Below are positions 5,524 through 9,223 of a stretch of 9,223 nt of DNA, in pieces. The translations under genes were made by a program, and so were the position numbers. This stretch comes from CAYWIT01 sp964458415 (GTDB lineage Bacteria; Pseudomonadota; Alphaproteobacteria; Micavibrionales; UBA2020), in contig CAYWIT010000031.1 in the NCBI GenBank assembly GCA_964458415.1, positions 1 through 9,223 on the forward strand, in the 5' to 3' direction. Position 1 is the first letter of the stretch; every line of letters starts with the position of its first letter. The notes under the pieces are model-generated. The model had not been told where the DNA came from. It made no database searches and saw only the letters and a list, made by a program, of their open reading frames with translations.

Positions 5524-8500
5524 TGGCTGATATTTCACACGACCCTACACAATCCGTCGTCGCGCGCGTTATCGACTGGTCGGTCAACAACCCGTTGATA
5601 ATCTCCATTCTGGCGTGTCTCATCCTTGTCGGAGGCATCTTTGCCGTACAACGTATGCCGCTCGATGCCGTCCCCGATCTTTCCGATACTCAAGTGATCG
5701 TGCGAACGGATTTCGAAGGGCAAGCACCGCAGATCATTGAAAATCTGGTGACCTATCCGCTTTCAAGCGCCATGCTGGGGTTGCCCCGCACCAAAATCGT
5801 GCGCGGGTTTTCGATGTTTGGCGCGTCTTTTGTTTATGTGATCTTCAAGGATGGGACCGATCAGTATTGGGCACGCTCCCGCGTTCTGGAGGCGCTCTCG
5901 AAGGTTCAATCCACGCTGCCGTCCGCTGCCAAGGTGCAGATCGGCCCTGACGCCACGGGCGTAGGCTGGGTCTATCAATACGCTCTTGTCGATAAAAGCG
6001 GAAAACATGATCTCTCGCAGTTGCGCAGCCTTCAGGACTGGTTCCTCAAATTCGAGCTAGCAACCGTTCCTGGCGTATCCGAAGTGGCCAGCGTCGGCGG
6101 TTTTGTCAAAGAGTATCAGGTTCTGGTCGATCCGGTGAAATTACGCGCCTTTGGCATTCCGTTGATGCGGATTCAAGAGGCGCTTGAAGCCTCCAGCCAA
6201 GAAGCTGGTGGACGTGTTATTGAGCAGGCCGAAACCGAATTCGTGATCCGTTCCAAAGGCTATGTCACAGGGATTGCCGATCTTGAAAAAATAGCGCTGG
6301 AAGCCAAAAACGGCACACCTGTCCGTCTTGCAGACGTGGCACGGATTATCGAAGGGCCGGAATTGCGGCGCGGCGTTACGGAGCTGAACGGTGAAGGCGA
6401 AGTCGTCTCCGGTATTATTATCATGCGGCCAGGCGGCAACGCGCTGGACGTCAGTAAAGCCGTCAAACAAAAGATCGAAGCCCTGAAGCCAGGATTGCCG
6501 GAAGGCGTCGAGATCGTGTCTGTTTATGATCGCGCTCCGCTGATCGAGGGGTCAGTTGAATATTTGAGCCACAAGCTGATCGAAGAAGCGATTGTCGTAT
6601 CTCTGGTTTGTTTGATATTTTTGCTGCATATCCGTTCATCCTTTGTGGCGATTATCACCTTGCCGCTCGGCGTATTGGCGGCGTTTATCGTCATGTCGGC
6701 ACAAGGGATCACCGCCAATATCATGTCGCTGGGCGGGATTGCCATTGCCATCGGCGCGATGGTGGATGCCTCCATCGTCATGGTTGAGAACGCGCACCGC
6801 AAGCTTTCGGAGCTTCCAAAGGACACAAAAGCTGAAGAAAAACGAGCGGCCTTGTTGCTGGCAGCGAAGGAAGTCGGCCCTGGGTTGTTTTTCTCGTTAC
6901 TCATTATCACGGTGTCGTTTTTGCCTGTCTTTGCCTTAACGGGGCAATCCGAACGGCTGTTCAGCCCGCTGGCTTTCACCAAGACATACTCGATGGCAGC
7001 GGCAGCCATTCTTTCGATCACGGTTGTACCTCTGCTCATGCTGTGGCTTATCCGAGGGAAAATTCTACACGAAGAACGCAATCCACTTAATCGGTTCTTT
7101 ATTGCGATTTACAAGCCCGTGCTAGCGTTGGCTCTGCGTGCTAAATGGTTCACTCTCGCTTTGGCGGGTTTGTTACTGCTCAGTATGGCGTGGCCGATCA
7201 TGCGCACAGGCAGTGAATTTATGCCTGCGCTTTACGAAGGCGATTTGCTCTATATGCCAACAACGCTGCCTGGCGTATCCGTTACCAAAGCCAAAGAACT
7301 CGTCGCCACGACCAACCGCCTGATCAAAACCGTGCCGGAGGTGGAAACCGTCTTCGGCAAGGCGGGGCAAGCTGAAACGGCGACCGATCCGGCTCCTATT
7401 TCCATGATCGAAACCTGGGTGCATCTGAAACCGCGTGAACAATGGCGCGAAGGATTGACCACCGAAATGCTCATCAAGGAAATGGATGCCCTGACCAAAA
7501 TGCCTGGGCTGGTGAATAGCTGGGGTTATCCGATAAAAATTCGCATGGATATGGTGACGACGGGTATTCGCACACCTGTGGGTATTAAGGTCTCTGGCGC
7601 AGATCTAAATACGATCGGGCAAATCGCGGTTAAGGTGGAACAGGCAGTCAAGAATGTTCCAGGTACGCGTTCGGCTTTTGCCGACCGTGTTGTCGGGGCT
7701 AAATATCTTGAAATCGAACCGGATCGTGACGCTCTGGCCCGCTACAACGTCGATTTGGGAACGGTGCAGGACGTGATCGCCACGGCTTTGGGCGGCATGA
7801 AACTCTCAGAATCCGTGCAAGGACGGGAGCGCTATGGCATCATGCTACGCTATGATCGACCCTTCCGCGAGAACGCGGGTGATCTTCAAAATATCCTTGT
7901 TGATACGCCCGATGGGGCGCAAGTGCCGCTGGGGACGCTGGCGATGATTAAATTCGCGCCTGGGCCGCAAATGATCGTCTCGGAAAATGCGCGCCTGAAT
8001 GGCTGGGTGTTTGTCGATATCGCCGGACGGGATATCGGCGGCTATGTTCAAGACGCGCAGCGTATCGTTGCCGCTAAAATTAAACTGCCTGCCGGATATT
8101 CCATCGGCTGGTCGGGGCAATTCGAGCAGATGCTGGAGGCACAGGCACGTCTTGATATCGCCATTCCGGCAACGATCGGTATCATATTCCTGCTGCTGAT
8201 CATGCATTTTGGCAGGCTGGATCGCACCTTGATGGTGATGCTGTCCTTGCCATTCGGTCTGGTGGGCGGCGTCTGGACGCTGTATTTGGCGAATTATAAT
8301 TTTTCGGTCGCAGTTGCCGTCGGTTTTATCGCCCTTGCGGGCATCGCCGTGGAAACAGCCGTCGTCATGCTGATTTATATCGATCAGCGGGTACGGCATC
8401 ATCCGCCGCGAAATAGGGTAGATCTGCTTGAGGCCGTTATGCATGGCGCGGCGTTGCGGGTGCGCCCCAAGCTGATGACCGTCTCGGTGATCATTGCGGG

Positions 8501-8669
8501 ATTGCTGCCGATCTTTTTTACCGAAGGATTAGGATCGGATGTGATGCGCCGGATCGCCTTGCCGATGGTCGGCGGCATGGTGACGACCACGCTGTTGACG
8601 CTGATCGTTATTCCCGTGGTTTACTTTGTTTACCAGTCGCGGTGTCTCAAGGAAGCGCGGTTTTATTGA
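5523..8669 (+). CDS. cusA: CusA-type heavy-metal RND efflux pump (Cu(I)/Ag(I))
   Basis: This inner-membrane proton/metal antiporter (1048 aa, versus 1047 in E. coli CusA) takes metal from the periplasm and membrane into the tripartite duct. The first transmembrane helix (about residues 25-45) is followed by the periplasmic porter domain. The TM4 region has the heavy-metal signature GAMVDASIVMVENAH, with Asp415 of the proton relay. The second periplasmic half carries Met578 (DLLYMPTT), Met628 (ISMIET) and Met677 (RMDMVTTG). Their spacings of 50 and 49 residues equal those of the E. coli ligands M573, M623 and M672, supporting monovalent copper/silver specificity. TM10 region FIALAGIAVETAVVML and RVRPKLMTV near the C-terminus hold the remaining relay Glu and Lys. 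The GGAGG site at 5512-5516 precedes the ATG, which overlaps the adaptor stop. The reading frame is uninterrupted. Confidence 0.97.
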   Translation: MADISHDPTQSVVARVIDWSVNNPLIISILACLILVGGIFAVQRMPLDAVPDLSDTQVIVRTDFEGQAPQIIENLVTYPLSSAMLGLPRTKIVRGFSMFGASFVYVIFKDGTDQYWARSRVLEALSKVQSTLPSAAKVQIGPDATGVGWVYQYALVDKSGKHDLSQLRSLQDWFLKFELATVPGVSEVASVGGFVKEYQVLVDPVKLRAFGIPLMRIQEALEASSQEAGGRVIEQAETEFVIRSKGYVTGIADLEKIALEAKNGTPVRLADVARIIEGPELRRGVTELNGEGEVVSGIIIMRPGGNALDVSKAVKQKIEALKPGLPEGVEIVSVYDRAPLIEGSVEYLSHKLIEEAIVVSLVCLIFLLHIRSSFVAIITLPLGVLAAFIVMSAQGITANIMSLGGIAIAIGAMVDASIVMVENAHRKLSELPKDTKAEEKRAALLLAAKEVGPGLFFSLLIITVSFLPVFALTGQSERLFSPLAFTKTYSMAAAAILSITVVPLLMLWLIRGKILHEERNPLNRFFIAIYKPVLALALRAKWFTLALAGLLLLSMAWPIMRTGSEFMPALYEGDLLYMPTTLPGVSVTKAKELVATTNRLIKTVPEVETVFGKAGQAETATDPAPISMIETWVHLKPREQWREGLTTEMLIKEMDALTKMPGLVNSWGYPIKIRMDMVTTGIRTPVGIKVSGADLNTIGQIAVKVEQAVKNVPGTRSAFADRVVGAKYLEIEPDRDALARYNVDLGTVQDVIATALGGMKLSESVQGRERYGIMLRYDRPFRENAGDLQNILVDTPDGAQVPLGTLAMIKFAPGPQMIVSENARLNGWVFVDIAGRDIGGYVQDAQRIVAAKIKLPAGYSIGWSGQFEQMLEAQARLDIAIPATIGIIFLLLIMHFGRLDRTLMVMLSLPFGLVGGVWTLYLANYNFSVAVAVGFIALAGIAVETAVVMLIYIDQRVRHHPPRNRVDLLEAVMHGAALRVRPKLMTVSVIIAGLLPIFFTEGLGSDVMRRIALPMVGGMVTTTLLTLIVIPVVYFVYQSRCLKEARFY

Positions 8670-8680
8670 TAGTAGGCCAT

Positions 8681-8995
8681 TTAAAGAGAATCATCTTCAT
8701 AGCCTATATCAATTGCCGCATTCAGATATTTGACGGTGCCGACGATCCAGATCCCAAGCCCCGTGCCGATAATGAGCAAGCCGCCTTTAGCGAATTGAAC
8801 CGGATCCTGGTTTACACCAGTAATAAACATTGTCATGCAGTATACGGCGATCCCAAGCATCGCAATAGCCGTGCCGATTGCAATAAGGGTTTTACCGCGC
8901 CTTAAGCGCGTTGCGGCGGGTATCGGCTTCTTAGCCTGTGTTGCCAGAACGGTTTTGTAAGATACGATGGTGCTGTCACTGTATTCACGTCTCAT
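8681..8995 (-). CDS. Small two-helix membrane protein, unknown function
   Basis: This 104-aa protein was not matched to a known family. A charged N-terminal cytoplasmic stretch (MRREYSDSTIVSYKTVLA, then KKPIPAATRLRRGK) is followed by two hydrophobic helices at about residues 34-59 and 69-90, the second rich in Gly (GGLLIIGTGLGIW), and a short acidic tail (IGYEDDSL). By the positive-inside rule both ends should lie in the cytoplasm. A strong AGGAGA ribosome site sits 6-11 bases before the ATG (complement of about 9002-9007), which fixes the start. It overlaps the end of the upstream minus-strand gene by 11 bases, so the two are an operon. Its stop lies 11 bases from the cusA stop (convergent), and I see no clear terminator between them. 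Confidence 0.7.
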   Translation of the reverse strand: MRREYSDSTIVSYKTVLATQAKKPIPAATRLRRGKTLIAIGTAIAMLGIAVYCMTMFITGVNQDPVQFAKGGLLIIGTGLGIWIVGTVKYLNAAIDIGYEDDSL

Positions 8996-9200
8996 TGTTT
9001 TCTCCTCTTTTGGCTGTTGCGGGTGTCGAAAGTGAGCTGAGCTGCGGCACTGCTGAAAACCCTTTCCGCGCCATAAGCAAGGCGGCGTAGAGGGGGCGCA
9101 TGAGCAGGTTCATGAACGTCAAAAACCATGCGATAATTCCAGCCACCAGAAATACGCGTGCGATAATCAAAAGAGGCGCAATGCCGAACAGCAGGTTCAT
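8985..9200 (-). CDS. Small membrane protein, unknown function; 5' end possibly outside the window
   Basis: From the ATG at 9200 this is 71 aa. A long hydrophobic segment (residues 1-43: LLFGIAPLLIIARVFLVAG, then IIAWFLTFMNLL and PLYAALLMA) makes one or two membrane helices. A Ser/Thr/Pro-rich, charged tail ending KRGENNET follows. No ribosome site precedes this ATG, and the frame stays open to the window edge at 9223, so the true start may lie further upstream. The stop overlaps the start of the downstream two-helix protein, indicating coupled translation. I recognise no family. The frame is preferred over the alternative one starting at 9213 because its composition is membrane-like and it couples with the next gene. 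Confidence 0.55.
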   Translation of the reverse strand: MNLLFGIAPLLIIARVFLVAGIIAWFLTFMNLLMRPLYAALLMARKGFSAVPQLSSLSTPATAKRGENNET

Positions 9201-9223
9201 TTTGTAGGTGCATACAGAATACA

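Noticed and set aside
6524..7081. A 185-codon minus-strand open frame inside cusA
   Set aside because: It is antisense to conserved transmembrane segments of the pump; it has no domain and no ribosome site.
7845..8444. A 199-codon minus-strand open frame inside cusA
   Set aside because: It is a shadow of the strongly supported pump reading frame, with His/Gln/Arg-rich low-quality composition.
8642..8905. An 87-codon + strand open frame over the end of cusA and the minus-strand gene
   Set aside because: It overlaps two better-supported genes and has no recognisable features.
8992..9213. A 73-codon minus-strand open frame overlapping the small membrane protein
   Set aside because: The other frame gives a clean membrane protein that couples to the next gene; this one is a shifted copy.
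1..9223. CRISPR arrays, tRNA or rRNA genes, insertion-sequence ends
   Set aside because: I looked for regularly spaced repeats, tRNA arms and long terminal inverted repeats and saw none.

Overview
The window looks like an accessory (genomic-island or plasmid-like) stretch of a Gram-negative bacterium, most likely a proteobacterium. It carries a complete three-part RND envelope efflux system, with periplasmic signal peptides and an outer-membrane TolC-type channel. Codon use is mid-GC. The style of the RND genes would suit an alphaproteobacterium, but I hold that only weakly. Two 10-base runs of N (2078-2087 and 5235-5244) are scaffold gaps, so this is a draft or metagenome assembly, and both gaps damage genes.

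Layout. Positions 41-1927 hold a same-strand type II restriction-modification pair: a C5-cytosine methyltransferase, then an endonuclease that matches the NaeI family down to the spacing of its catalytic D...D-x-K residues. The predicted target is GCCGGC. Positions 1928-2326 hold no intact gene. They contain a near-consensus sigma70-type promoter (2039-2068) whose spacer is filled by a 22-bp near-palindrome. It points into scaffold gap 1, and beyond the gap lies the frame-broken end of a small protein resembling a ribbon-helix-helix DNA-binding protein. This looks like a small autoregulated gene (antitoxin or repressor type) cut by the gap.

Positions 2327-8669 form a copper/silver efflux cluster: a small secreted Cys/Met-rich putative metal-binding protein, a 130-bp spacer with two RNA hairpins, then a TolC-family channel, a CusB-type adaptor (broken by gap 2) and a CusA-type RND pump. 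The last three are translationally coupled (ATGA and TAATG overlaps). The adaptor carries a Cys-rich heavy-metal-binding module and a CusB-like Met triad, and the pump has the three CusA metal-binding methionines at exactly the Escherichia coli spacing, so Cu(I)/Ag(I) is the best substrate guess. The small Cys/Met-rich protein occupies the role that CusF plays elsewhere, but it is unrelated in appearance.

Positions 8681-9200 hold two small, overlapping, minus-strand membrane-protein genes of unknown function. They converge on cusA with only 11 bases between the stop codons.

The efflux genes would pump Cu(I)/Ag(I) from the periplasm and inner membrane out through the TolC channel, with the small protein as a possible periplasmic metal carrier or buffer. 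No metal-sensing regulator (CueR, CopR/CusR or CsoR type) is visible in the window.
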